Part shown: piece by piece, positions 8,356 through 16,592 of the stretch
Numbering within the stretch: the first letter of the stretch is position 1
Layout: each line of letters starts with the position of its first letter
Made by a program: the position numbers and the translations under genes
Notes under the pieces: model-generated
Seen by the model: only the letters and a program-made list of their open reading frames with translations
The model's database searches: none
Told to the model about the DNA's origin: nothing
NCBI RefSeq assembly: GCF_000383595.1
Contig: NZ_KB911581.1
Span: 1,529,727 to 1,593,726 of the forward strand
Direction: 5' to 3'
Source: Streptomyces bottropensis ATCC 25435
GTDB taxonomy: Bacteria; Actinomycetota; Actinomycetes; Streptomycetales; Streptomycetaceae
DNA length: 64,000 bases

Positions 8356-8952
8356 GTGCCCGCCGACCCACTGCACCGCGCCGGAAAGCCACAGCGCAGC
8401 ACGACGAGCCAGCCGCCGAGCGGCTCACGAGCGAGCGCGATCGAGGTCCGCAGGAGCGCGCGACGGCGTAGAACCGTGTCCGCGTACCGCGAGGGCGATC
8501 GCACCGTCGTGCTCATCCCCGCCCGGATGTCCGAGGCGGAGGAGCAACGCTGGGTGACGGTCATGCTCGACAAGCTGGCCGCGCAGGAAAGCAAACGGCG
8601 CCTCGGCGACTCCGAGCTGACGGAGCGCGCCGCGCTGCTCTCGGACCAGTACTTCGGTGGCAGCGCCCGGCCCGCCTCCGTCCGGTGGGTCACCAACCAG
8701 AACACCCGCTGGGGCTCGTGCACCCCTGCCGAGGGCAGTATCCGCCTGTCGCACCGGCTGCAGGGCATGCCCGAGTACGTCGTCGACTACGTCCTCCTCC
8801 ACGAACTCGCACACCTGCTCGTACCAGGGCACGGGCCCGGTTTCTGGCGGCTGCTGGAGGCCTATCCGCGCACGGAGCGGGCGCGTGGCTACCTCGAAGG
8901 AGTGGTCGCCGCCGGCCGGCTGCCGCATCTGCCGGTCGCCCCGGACGAGTGA
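8356..8952 (+). CDS. YgjP-like (DUF45) metallopeptidase-fold hydrolase
   Basis: A 198-residue protein of the M48-like YgjP/WLM superfamily. The zinc-binding signature HELAHLLVPGHGPGFW lies near residue 149, with the third ligand histidine in the GHGPGF segment. It is preceded by the family motif NTRWGSCTP. The N-terminus is Ser/Arg-rich and may not be conserved, so a start further downstream is possible. The start used is GTG at 8356. It diverges from the ThiF-like gene. Confidence 0.78.
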   Translation: MPADPLHRAGKPQRSTTSQPPSGSRASAIEVRRSARRRRTVSAYREGDRTVVLIPARMSEAEEQRWVTVMLDKLAAQESKRRLGDSELTERAALLSDQYFGGSARPASVRWVTNQNTRWGSCTPAEGSIRLSHRLQGMPEYVVDYVLLHELAHLLVPGHGPGFWRLLEAYPRTERARGYLEGVVAAGRLPHLPVAPDE

Positions 8953-9112
8953 CACCACCCACCGGCCGGCCTGGCGCACACGGGCCGGCCCGGCGCACGG
9001 CCGGTGGTCGTAAGGCGCGAGACGGCCCGCGGCCCGAGGTGAGGACCGCGGAAGGGGGCATCCACGCGCGTGTGTGTGCGTTTGTGGGACCGGTGACCGA
9101 AGTCGCGCTTTT

Positions 9113-9162
9113 GTACCGGCTCTGTACCAGCCTCGTACGCTTCACGACTTTGCGGTTAGCCT
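9113..9162 (+). promoter_or_regulatory. three 11-bp-phased GTAC repeats before the TerD-AIM24 gene
   Basis: GTAC occurs at 9113, 9124 and 9135, exactly 11 bp apart, with partly conserved flanks. A -10-like TAGCCT follows at 9157-9162. The last repeat sits where a -35 would be. This layout suggests an activator or repressor site on one face of the helix, upstream of the gene starting at 9218. Confidence 0.4.
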
Positions 9163-9217
9163 GACGCGACGCACTCGCAGGCGCACGCACATTCGGGATG
9201 GGGGACGGTCGTAACGC

Positions 9218-10816
9218 ATGGCCAGGGAATTCCAACGCGGCCACAAGGCCAAGATCAGTGACCTCACCGCGGGCACGGATCTGTACGTAGGCGTACAGAT
9301 CTCCGGCCCCGGGCTGACCTTCGACATCAGTTGCTTCGGTCTGGACGCCGACGAACGGCTCTCCGACGATCGCTACTTCGTCTTCTTCAACCAGCCGAAG
9401 TCCCCCGAGGAGTCGATCCAGCTCCTGGGTGCCCAGTCGGGTGACACGGAGTCCTTCCGCGTCACTCTGGACAGGATCCCGCCCCGGATCCAGAAGCTGT
9501 CCTTCACGGCGACCCTCGACGGCAACGGCCAGATGTCGCAGATCAGCCCCGGTTACGTCCGTATCGTCGCAGGTGGCGAGGAGGTGGCTCGGTACCCGTT
9601 CGACGGCTCGGAGTTCTCCACCGAGCGTGCCGTGATGCTGGGCGACTTCTACCTGAAGGACGTGTGGCGGTTCGCGGCGGTCGGACAGGGTTTCGACGGA
9701 GGCCTCGACGCGCTGCTGAAGAACTTCGGCGGCGAGGTCGCCGAGGAGGAGCCCGCCCCCGCACCGCAGCAGCCGCCGACCGGCGCCGCGCCCGGCTTCG
9801 CCCCGCCCGCCTTCGGTGCACCCGCCGCTCCGGCGCCCGCACCGGCCCCGGCCCCCACGCAGGGATACGCGCCCCCGGCGCCCGCGCAGGGTTACGCGCC
9901 CCCGGCGCCCCCACCCTCCGTGCACGCCGCGCCGACCATCGTCGCTCCCCTGCACACGCCGCCCGGCGGCACTGTTCCGCCCCCGGCACCGCCCGCCCCG
10001 TTCACCCCGCCCGGCGCGCCGCCCCAGGGCGGACCCTTCACTCCTCCCGGCGCGGCCCCGCAAGGCGGACCGTTCACGCCCCCCGGCGCTCCCGGAGCCT
10101 TCCCGGGGCAGGCCCAGCCCTTCGGCGGCGGCACCCAGCTCGCGCCGGTTCCGCCGGAGGCGGGACTGCGGGCCGTGCTGACGAAGTACTCCGAGGCACC
10201 CGTCGGCGACCGCTGGACCGAGCAGAACCCGCAGCTGGTTCGGACGACCCTCACCAAGGGCGCCAACATCCTCGCCAAGCAGGGCAGCATGGTCGCCTAC
10301 CAGGGCGACATCGACTTCGCCCACAAGGGTTCCGGCCTGCTCGGCAAGTTGACGGGCCAGCTCACCGGTCAGGGCATGTCCCTCATGCGTTGTTCCGGAG
10401 ACGGTGAGGTGTTCCTCGCGGACGAGGGCAGCCGCCTCTTCGTCATCCGCCTGGAGAACGAGCAGCTCTACACCAGCGCGCCGGGGGTCCTCGCCTTCGA
10501 CGAGTCCCTGGACACGGAGGTCCGCCGGATCGAGGGCGCGGGCCTGCCGGGAGGTGGCCTGTTCAGCATGCTCTTCTCCGGCACGGGGGCGGTCGTCGTC
10601 AAGACGCGCGGCGTTCCCGTCGTCCTGCCCGTCGGCCCGGCCACCTACGTCGACGGCAACGCCGTCATCGCCTGGTCCGCCGGCGCGCAGGCCGTCACCA
10701 CCACCTCGCTCAGGCTGCGCCGCTCCGGGTACGCCCGGCAGACGCAGGAGGCCATCAACCTCCAGTTCCGCGGCGCTCCCGGCAACTTCGTCGTCGTCCA
10801 GCCCTTCGAGGTGTGA
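9218..10816 (+). CDS. TerD-domain protein fused to a C-terminal AIM24 domain
   Basis: A 532-residue modular protein. Residues 1-180 form a TerD domain (tellurium/stress-related, calcium-binding family), recognised by DLTAGTDLYVGVQI, CFGLDADERLSDD and FFNQPKSPEES. A Pro/Gly-rich linker follows (about 185-310) with imperfect repeats such as QGYAPPAPA and QGGPFTPPG. The C-terminal 220 residues are an AIM24/DUF124 beta-prism domain similar to the next two genes. It heads an apparent three-gene operon. Function is unknown. A link to membrane or cell-surface stress is inference from the TerD family. Confidence 0.82.
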   Translation: MAREFQRGHKAKISDLTAGTDLYVGVQISGPGLTFDISCFGLDADERLSDDRYFVFFNQPKSPEESIQLLGAQSGDTESFRVTLDRIPPRIQKLSFTATLDGNGQMSQISPGYVRIVAGGEEVARYPFDGSEFSTERAVMLGDFYLKDVWRFAAVGQGFDGGLDALLKNFGGEVAEEEPAPAPQQPPTGAAPGFAPPAFGAPAAPAPAPAPAPTQGYAPPAPAQGYAPPAPPPSVHAAPTIVAPLHTPPGGTVPPPAPPAPFTPPGAPPQGGPFTPPGAAPQGGPFTPPGAPGAFPGQAQPFGGGTQLAPVPPEAGLRAVLTKYSEAPVGDRWTEQNPQLVRTTLTKGANILAKQGSMVAYQGDIDFAHKGSGLLGKLTGQLTGQGMSLMRCSGDGEVFLADEGSRLFVIRLENEQLYTSAPGVLAFDESLDTEVRRIEGAGLPGGGLFSMLFSGTGAVVVKTRGVPVVLPVGPATYVDGNAVIAWSAGAQAVTTTSLRLRRSGYARQTQEAINLQFRGAPGNFVVVQPFEV

Positions 10817-10824
10817 GGCAGAGC

Positions 10825-11502
10825 ATGGACCTCCAGACACTCAACGCACACCGCTCCACCTCCACCGGCGTCCGCATGAGCGTGCACAGCTCCAAGACGC
10901 TCAAGGTCACCATGGTCACCGGCCAGGACCTCCTGGCCAAGGCCGGCTCGATGATCGCGTACGACGGCTACGTGCAGTTCGACGGACCGCCCGCCACACT
11001 GCGGCGCAGCGCGGAGGAAATGGTCAGCGGCGAGGGCGGCAAGCTCATGCTCTGCCGGGGCGACGGGGACCTGTACCTCGCCGACTACGGCGGCGACGTC
11101 CTCATCCTCCACCTGAACAACGAGGCGCTGTCCGTCAACGGCCCCACCCTCCTGGCCTGCGACGCCTCGCTCCAGCTCTCCATCGAGCCGGTCAAGGGCC
11201 TCGCCAAGCTCTCCGGCTCGGGCCTGACCAACCTCGTGATCCGCGGCACCGGGTGGGTCGCCCTGGTCAGCCGGGGCGTGCCGATCTCCCTCGACTGCGC
11301 CGAACGGGAGACGTACGTCGACCCGGACGCGCTGATCGCCTGGACCGACGGGCTCGACATGAAGGCCCGTCGCACGATCAAGGCCAGTGCGCTCATCGGC
11401 CGGGGCAGCGGGGAGGCGTTCCAGATCGGTTTCAAGGGACGCGGCTTCGTGGTCGTCCAGCCCAGCGAGGACTCCGGCGACCGTTTCAAGATCCGTGGCT
11501 GA
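10825..11502 (+). CDS. AIM24 family (DUF124) protein
   Basis: A 225-residue single-domain AIM24-like protein. Typical strands are recognisable in GSMIAYDGYVQF, GGKLMLCRGDGDLYLADYG and RGFVVVQPSED. I chose ATG 10825, nine bases after the upstream stop, with GAGG in reach. An overlapping GTG at 10813 would add four residues and couple it to the TerD-AIM24 gene. The eukaryotic namesake is a mitochondrial protein; the bacterial role is not known. Confidence 0.75.
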   Translation: MDLQTLNAHRSTSTGVRMSVHSSKTLKVTMVTGQDLLAKAGSMIAYDGYVQFDGPPATLRRSAEEMVSGEGGKLMLCRGDGDLYLADYGGDVLILHLNNEALSVNGPTLLACDASLQLSIEPVKGLAKLSGSGLTNLVIRGTGWVALVSRGVPISLDCAERETYVDPDALIAWTDGLDMKARRTIKASALIGRGSGEAFQIGFKGRGFVVVQPSEDSGDRFKIRG

Positions 11503-11529
11503 CCGGGGCCGAGAGGAGAACAGCACACC

Positions 11530-12282
11530 ATGCACAGCACACTCTTCGCGCACATCCCGGTGAACCACACCGAGCGCTACACGCTGCAGAACCCACAGCT
11601 GCTCAAGACCGACATCACCATCGGCAGCAGCCCCGTCCTGGCCCGCCAGGGCGCGATGGTCGCCTTCGAGGGGCAGGTCGACTTCGACAGCCAGTACCGC
11701 AACCGCAGCTGGCGCAACGCCGAGCGGATGACCGGCGAACGCCTCGAACTCATGCGCTGCAAGGGCAACGGGATCGTGTATCTCGCCAACTTCGCGCAGT
11801 ACCTGCACATCATGGAGGTCGGCAGCGGCGTCACCGTCGACTCCTCCGCCGTCCTCGCCTTCGACGGCTCCCTGAACGTCGGCATCGTCGCCGTGGACAG
11901 CGCCGTCGAGGTGGCCTCGGCCGGGGCGTACAACCTGGAGTTGTCCGGTGGCGGCAAGGTCGTCCTGATGACCTCGGGGGAGCCGCTCGCCCTGGAGGTG
12001 ACGCCCGAGAAGAACATCTGCGTCGACTCGGACGCCGTCATCGCCTGGTCCACCTCTCTGCGCACCCAGCTCCAGGCGCCGACCTCCACGTCCGCCGTAT
12101 GGCGCCGCAGGGGTTCCACCGGTGAGGGCTGGGAGATGCACTTCGGGGGCCACGGGCACGTCCTGGTGCAGCCGAGCGAGCTGCTGCCGCCGCAGCATCT
12201 GCGCACGTCCGGAGTGCTCGGACAGTTCGGCATGGGGGGCGGCGGACTGAGCGGGAACTCCCTCGGGGGCAGCCGCAACTGA
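11530..12282 (+). CDS. AIM24 family (DUF124) protein
   Basis: A 250-residue third AIM24-domain protein, 27 bp after the second, with AGAGGAG before the ATG. It shows the same domain plan (GAMVAFEGQVDF, LMRCKGNGIVYLANF, GHVLVQPSELL). A short glycine/leucine-rich tail (FGMGGGGLSGN) is absent from its neighbours. Tandem duplication of the domain is clear from the shared motifs. A strong hairpin follows, ending the operon. Confidence 0.78.
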   Translation: MHSTLFAHIPVNHTERYTLQNPQLLKTDITIGSSPVLARQGAMVAFEGQVDFDSQYRNRSWRNAERMTGERLELMRCKGNGIVYLANFAQYLHIMEVGSGVTVDSSAVLAFDGSLNVGIVAVDSAVEVASAGAYNLELSGGGKVVLMTSGEPLALEVTPEKNICVDSDAVIAWSTSLRTQLQAPTSTSAVWRRRGSTGEGWEMHFGGHGHVLVQPSELLPPQHLRTSGVLGQFGMGGGGLSGNSLGGSRN

Positions 12283-12309
12283 TCAGCGGGCACGTGTGCC
12301 GGTACATGG

Positions 12310-12344
12310 GTAAGGGGCGTCCGCCAATGGCGGACGCCCCTTAC
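12310..12344. terminator. bidirectional terminator hairpin
   Basis: A perfect 16-bp stem (12310-12325 with 12329-12344) has a 3-nt AAT loop. It lies between the convergent AIM24 operon and the NUDIX gene and probably ends transcripts from both sides. Confidence 0.75.
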
Positions 12345-12428
12345 CGCGTCCGTCCCCCCGGCGGGGGCCTTCCCCACCCCCGTCGGCAGCACACCGCCCG
12401 ACCGCGCACTCCACACGAAAGAGCGAGG

Positions 12429-12944
12429 TCAGAGCCGTGCTCGTGCGGCTTCCAGCAGGCGTACGACCGAGTCGTCGGCCACGGTGGGCACCTCGTCGTA
12501 GGCGAACCAGCGCAGGTCCAGGGACTCGTCGCTGATCGCCTCGACGGCGCCCACGGGGGCGAGGGCCGCGTACTGGACGTCGAGGTGCCAGGCGCACGGG
12601 GTGTGGTGGCGGTCGAGACGGACCGGCCCGCCGGGCAGCAGCGTCAGGCCCGCGATGCCGGACTCCTCCGTGGCCTCGCGCAGGGCGGAACCCGCGAGGG
12701 TGCCGTCCCCGGGCTCGCAGTGGCCGCCCATCTGGAGCCACATGCGCAGCTTCCGGTGGAGAGTGAGCAGCACCCGGCCGCGCTCGGGGTCGATCACCAG
12801 GCCGCTTGCCGTGATGTGCCCGGCGCCGCACGCCTTCCACAAGCCGTCCGGGTGGGCCGCCAGATGGTCGAGGTACGCCTGGCGCAGCTCGGCCTGGTCC
12901 TCGTAGCTCTTCAGTACGAGGACCGCGTCGTCGTGCAGGCTCAC
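12429..12944 (-). CDS. NUDIX hydrolase
   Basis: A 171-residue NUDIX-domain protein. The Nudix box is GGHCEPGDGTLAGSALREATEESGI near residue 90, with the expected G, E and REATEE residues in place. The substrate cannot be told from sequence. Its start overlaps the end of the upstream zincin-like gene by 4 bp (ATGA), so the two are translated as a pair. Confidence 0.85.
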   Translation of the reverse strand: MSLHDDAVLVLKSYEDQAELRQAYLDHLAAHPDGLWKACGAGHITASGLVIDPERGRVLLTLHRKLRMWLQMGGHCEPGDGTLAGSALREATEESGIAGLTLLPGGPVRLDRHHTPCAWHLDVQYAALAPVGAVEAISDESLDLRWFAYDEVPTVADDSVVRLLEAARARL

Positions 12945-14356
12945 TCGGTGTCGTCGTCCTTCTTCTTGAGGTCCGGCTTCTCGGTGGAGCCGCCCGCGGC
13001 CTCGCCGAGCATCTTGTCCAGCTCGGAGAAGTCCATCTGCTCACGGTGGACGAAGCCGTCCGGGTCGTCCAGGTCGGAGGCCGTGGGCAGCATGTCGGGG
13101 TGGGCCCACAGGGCGTCGCGGCCGTCGACACCGCGCGCGTCCGTGAGGGACGCCCAGAGCCGGGAGGCGTCGCGCAGGCGGCGAGGGCGCAGCTCCAGCC
13201 CGATCAGTGTCGCGAAGGTCTGCTCGGCCGGGCCGCCCGTGGCGCGACGGCGGCGCAGCGTCTCACGCAGCGCGTCCGCGGACGCCAGGCGCGGCTTCGC
13301 GGCGGCGTGCACCACCGCGTCCACCCAGCCCTCCACCAGTGCCAGAGCGGTCTCCAGACGGGCCAGGGCGGCCTTCTGGGCCGGGGTGTCCTCCGGCTGG
13401 AACATGCCCTGCTGGAGCGCCTGCTGCAGCTCCTCCGGGTTCTGCGGGTCGAACTGGCCGACCACGTCCTCCAGCTTGGCCGTGTCGACCTTGATCCCGC
13501 GCGCGTAGCCCTCGACCGCGCCGAACAGGTGCGAGCGCAGCCAGGGGACGTGGGCGAAGAGACGCTGGTGGGCTGCCTCGCGCAGGGCCAGGTAGAGGCG
13601 TACCTCGTCCTTGCCGACGCCCAGGTCCTTGCCGAACGCCTCCACGTTGATCGGCAGCAGCGCGGCCTTGCCAGCCGGGCCGAGCGGCAGGCCGACGTCG
13701 GTGGAGCCGACGACCTCGCCCGCGAGCACGCCCACGGCCTGCCCGATCTGCTGGCCGAACATGGCGCCGCCCATCGACTTCATCATGCCGATCAGCGGGC
13801 CGGCCATGGCCTGCATCTCCTCCGGCAGGATGTCGCCCATGGCGCCGCCGACGCGCTCGGCCACCGGATCGACGAGCTCCTTCCAGGCGGGCAGGGTGGC
13901 CTCCACCCACTCCGCGCGGCTCCACGCCACGGCGGAGCCCGCGCCGGACGGCAGGGATGTCGCGTCGTCGAGCCACAGGTCGGCCAGACGCACGGCCTCC
14001 TCGACGGCGGTGCGCTCCGCGGGGCCGACACTCGCGTCCTTGGTGCCGTCGGCGGTGCCCTGGGCGACCGTCTGACGGGCGATCTGCTTGGCCATGTCCC
14101 AGTTCACCGGGCCGCCCTCGTACGAGAGCATCTGGCCCAGCTGCTGGAAGGCGGCGCCCAGGTCGGTGGGGTTCATGGAACCGAACATCGCGGCGAACGG
14201 ATTGTCGGCGCCGGGGCCGCCGACCCCGGGAAACCCGAAGCCGAACGGGTTGGCCGGTCCCTGACCACCACCGCTCTCCTGGTCCTTCTTCTTGCCCTCG
14301 TCGCCGTCGTCCGGCTCCTCCGGCGGAAGGCCGAATCCGAATGGGGTGTCACTCAC
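12941..14356 (-). CDS. zincin-like DUF2342 family protein
   Basis: A 471-residue member of the actinobacterial DUF2342/zincin_2 family often annotated as a zinc-dependent metalloprotease. The N-terminus is Gly/Phe-rich (FGFGLPPEEP, NPFGFGFPG). At the place where relatives carry HEXXH, this protein reads REAAH (YLALREAAHQRLFAHVPW), so the first metal ligand is absent. Protease activity is therefore doubtful. The C-terminus is lysine/aspartate-rich. It is the first gene of an operon with the NUDIX hydrolase. Confidence 0.72.
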   Translation of the reverse strand: MSDTPFGFGLPPEEPDDGDEGKKKDQESGGGQGPANPFGFGFPGVGGPGADNPFAAMFGSMNPTDLGAAFQQLGQMLSYEGGPVNWDMAKQIARQTVAQGTADGTKDASVGPAERTAVEEAVRLADLWLDDATSLPSGAGSAVAWSRAEWVEATLPAWKELVDPVAERVGGAMGDILPEEMQAMAGPLIGMMKSMGGAMFGQQIGQAVGVLAGEVVGSTDVGLPLGPAGKAALLPINVEAFGKDLGVGKDEVRLYLALREAAHQRLFAHVPWLRSHLFGAVEGYARGIKVDTAKLEDVVGQFDPQNPEELQQALQQGMFQPEDTPAQKAALARLETALALVEGWVDAVVHAAAKPRLASADALRETLRRRRATGGPAEQTFATLIGLELRPRRLRDASRLWASLTDARGVDGRDALWAHPDMLPTASDLDDPDGFVHREQMDFSELDKMLGEAAGGSTEKPDLKKKDDDTE

Positions 14357-14546
14357 GGGATTCCTCGGCTGATAGGGCCATCGGTTTTCGCCGACGGCAC
14401 GGCTGCCCGAACACCACCCAGCCTAGACACCACGGCGGGTTAAGGCCTCGGTGCTCCGCCGACCGATGGCCTGCGGCAGGATGGATGCCACCTGGTACGC
14501 ACGCGTCGCCCGCGTTCGTACTGAAGACAACCGCTGGAGACGCCCG

Positions 14547-15659
14547 GTGAGTTCCCCAGATCCACAGGTTCGCGCAGCGCGAAACCACTCAACCAGTCCC
14601 GCCGCGCGCGGGCCCGTCGTCGCGGTCACCGGTGCCGCGTCCGGCGTCGGAGCGCTGCTCACCGAGCGGCTCGCCGAGTCCGACGAGATCCGGCAGGTCA
14701 TCGCCATCGACGAGCGGCGCGGCGAGTGCGCGGCCGCGCAGTGGCACATCCTGGACGTGCGGGACCCGGCGATCGCCGAGAAGCTGCGCGGGGCGGACGT
14801 CGTGGTGCACCTCGCCGTCGACCTCGACCTGGGCAGCGACGCGGCGGCCCGCAGCGCGTACAACGTGCGTGGCACGCAGACCGTGCTGACGGCGGCCGCC
14901 GCGGCCGGGGTGCACCGGGTCGTGCTGTGTACCTCGGCGATGGTCTACGGCGCGCTGCCCGAGAACGAGCTGCCGCTCTCGGAGGACGCCGAGCTGCGGG
15001 CGACCGCCGAGGCGACCGGGGTCGGCGACCTGCTGGAGATCGAGCGCCTCGCACGCCGGGCGCCGCGCGCCCATCCGGGACTCAATGTCACCGTCGTCCG
15101 CCCGGCGACTCTTGTGGGAGGCACGGACACGGCCCTGACCAGGTACTTCGAGTCGCCTCGGCTGCTGGTGGTGGCCGGGTCGCGGCCCGCCTGGCAGTTC
15201 TGCCATGTCGAGGATCTGTGCGGTGCGCTGGAGTACGCCGTGCTGGAGAAGGTCGACGGGGAGTTGGCCGTCGGGTGCGAGGGGTGGCTGGAGCAGGAGG
15301 AGGTCGAGGAGCTCAGTGGGATCCGGCGCATGGAGCTGCCGTCCGCTGTCGCCCTCGGGGCCGCCGCCCGGCTCCACCGGATCGGGCTGACGCCGTCGCC
15401 GGCGGGGGATCTCGCCTACACGATGTATCCGTGGGTCGTCAGCGGGAGCCGGCTGCACGACGCCGGGTGGCGGCCGCTGTGGACGAACGAGGAAGTGCTG
15501 GCGGAGCTGCTGGAGGAGGTCGCCGGGCGGCACACCGTGGTCGGGCGGCGGCTGGGGCGCAAGGACGCGACCGCGGCGGGTGCCGCGGGGGCGACGGTCG
15601 CGTTGCTGGGTACGGCGGCGTTGGTGCGGCAGGTCCGGAGGGCTCGGGGGCGGCGCTGA
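14547..15659 (+). CDS. SDR-family NAD-dependent epimerase/dehydratase-like protein
   Basis: A 370-residue extended short-chain dehydrogenase. The N-terminal nucleotide loop is VTGAASGVGALL. A VVHLAVD strand and an active-site-like serine with tyrosine (CTSAMVYGALPENE) follow; the usual YxxxK is not clear. A hydrophobic C-terminus (AGATVALLGTAALVRQV) ending in basic residues looks like a membrane tail. GTG 14547 is chosen because GGAGA lies seven bases upstream. The substrate is unknown. Confidence 0.72.
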   Translation: MSSPDPQVRAARNHSTSPAARGPVVAVTGAASGVGALLTERLAESDEIRQVIAIDERRGECAAAQWHILDVRDPAIAEKLRGADVVVHLAVDLDLGSDAAARSAYNVRGTQTVLTAAAAAGVHRVVLCTSAMVYGALPENELPLSEDAELRATAEATGVGDLLEIERLARRAPRAHPGLNVTVVRPATLVGGTDTALTRYFESPRLLVVAGSRPAWQFCHVEDLCGALEYAVLEKVDGELAVGCEGWLEQEEVEELSGIRRMELPSAVALGAAARLHRIGLTPSPAGDLAYTMYPWVVSGSRLHDAGWRPLWTNEEVLAELLEEVAGRHTVVGRRLGRKDATAAGAAGATVALLGTAALVRQVRRARGRR

Positions 15660-15764
15660 GGTTCGGCCCTGTGCCCGTGGATGGAGGTCGCTCCAAGTCG
15701 CCACACGCGCGTGACGGCGTTTTCGACCATGTCGGTCGGGAGACGAGTGGTGCACGATGGGGGT

Positions 15765-16226
15765 ATGGCAGTCAATGATGATCATCCCGGCGAGCAGGGG
15801 GCCGAGGAGCCCGTCAAGCTGATCGGGATTCGGGAGACGGCGCTCTCCCTCGACGAGGTGTTCCGGGCGGTCGGGGACGACGCGGCCGGGGGGACCGCGC
15901 TGTTCGTGGGGACCGTGCGGAACCACGACGGGGGAGCGGATGTCGACGAGCTGGGCTATTCGTGTCACCCGACGGCCGAGGCCGAGATGCGGCGGATCGC
16001 GGAGAAGGTGGTCGCCGACTACCCGGTGCGGGCCCTCGCGGCCGTGCACAGGGTGGGAGACCTGAAGGTCGGGGACCTGGCGGTGGTCGTCGCCGTGTCG
16101 TGTCCGCACCGGGGCGAGGCCTTCGAGGCGTGTCGGAAACTGATCGACGACCTGAAGCACGAAGTGCCCATCTGGAAGCACCAGAAGTTCTCGGACGGCA
16201 CGGAGGAGTGGGTGGGCGCCTGCTGA
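15765..16226 (+). CDS. moaE: molybdopterin synthase catalytic subunit MoaE
   Basis: A 153-residue large subunit of molybdopterin synthase, which adds two sulfurs to precursor Z using thiocarboxylated MoaD. Family motifs are FVGTVRNHDGG, HRVGDLKVGDLAVVVAVSCPHR and the C-terminal catalytic lysines in EVPIWKHQKF. No moaD lies adjacent. The start is ATG 15765. Confidence 0.9.
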   Translation: MAVNDDHPGEQGAEEPVKLIGIRETALSLDEVFRAVGDDAAGGTALFVGTVRNHDGGADVDELGYSCHPTAEAEMRRIAEKVVADYPVRALAAVHRVGDLKVGDLAVVVAVSCPHRGEAFEACRKLIDDLKHEVPIWKHQKFSDGTEEWVGAC

Positions 16227-16356
16227 GGCGTGACCGGCACGCGCCTGTACGCGTTCCGGTTGCGTAACCCGCCCCCCGGCGCGAGCGTTGACGGAGCGGA
16301 CGGATAATCTGCTGATCAGTCAGTTGTGGTCGTTTGACAGGGGTTGGGAGGCCGGC

Positions 16357-16521
16357 ATGGCGGCGCTCGCCTGGTTGCTGATTCCGCTCGTGGCCGCGAT
16401 CGGTGCCGGACTGTGGGGCGGCTGGGTCGGCCGGAACCGCAGGAGCATCGAGGACGGCACCGAGCTCGCGGGGTACTCTCGCTTCCGCGAGGCCATGGAG
16501 CGGTCCCACTCCGGCGGCTAG
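16357..16521 (+). CDS. small single-pass membrane protein
   Basis: A 54-residue protein with one N-terminal transmembrane helix (LAWLLIPLVAAIGAGLWGGW) followed by a short charged tail (GRNRRSIEDGTEL). The ATG at 16357 is preceded by GGGAGG. It lies 71 bp before the PDZ-Lon protease gene and is probably cotranscribed with it. Function is unknown. Confidence 0.6.
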   Translation: MAALAWLLIPLVAAIGAGLWGGWVGRNRRSIEDGTELAGYSRFREAMERSHSGG

Positions 16522-16592
16522 CGCCCGCTCCGCCCGCCCCGGACGGACGGCCCCGACAGTGCTCCTACATGCCTGTCCCGTACTGTCGTTCC

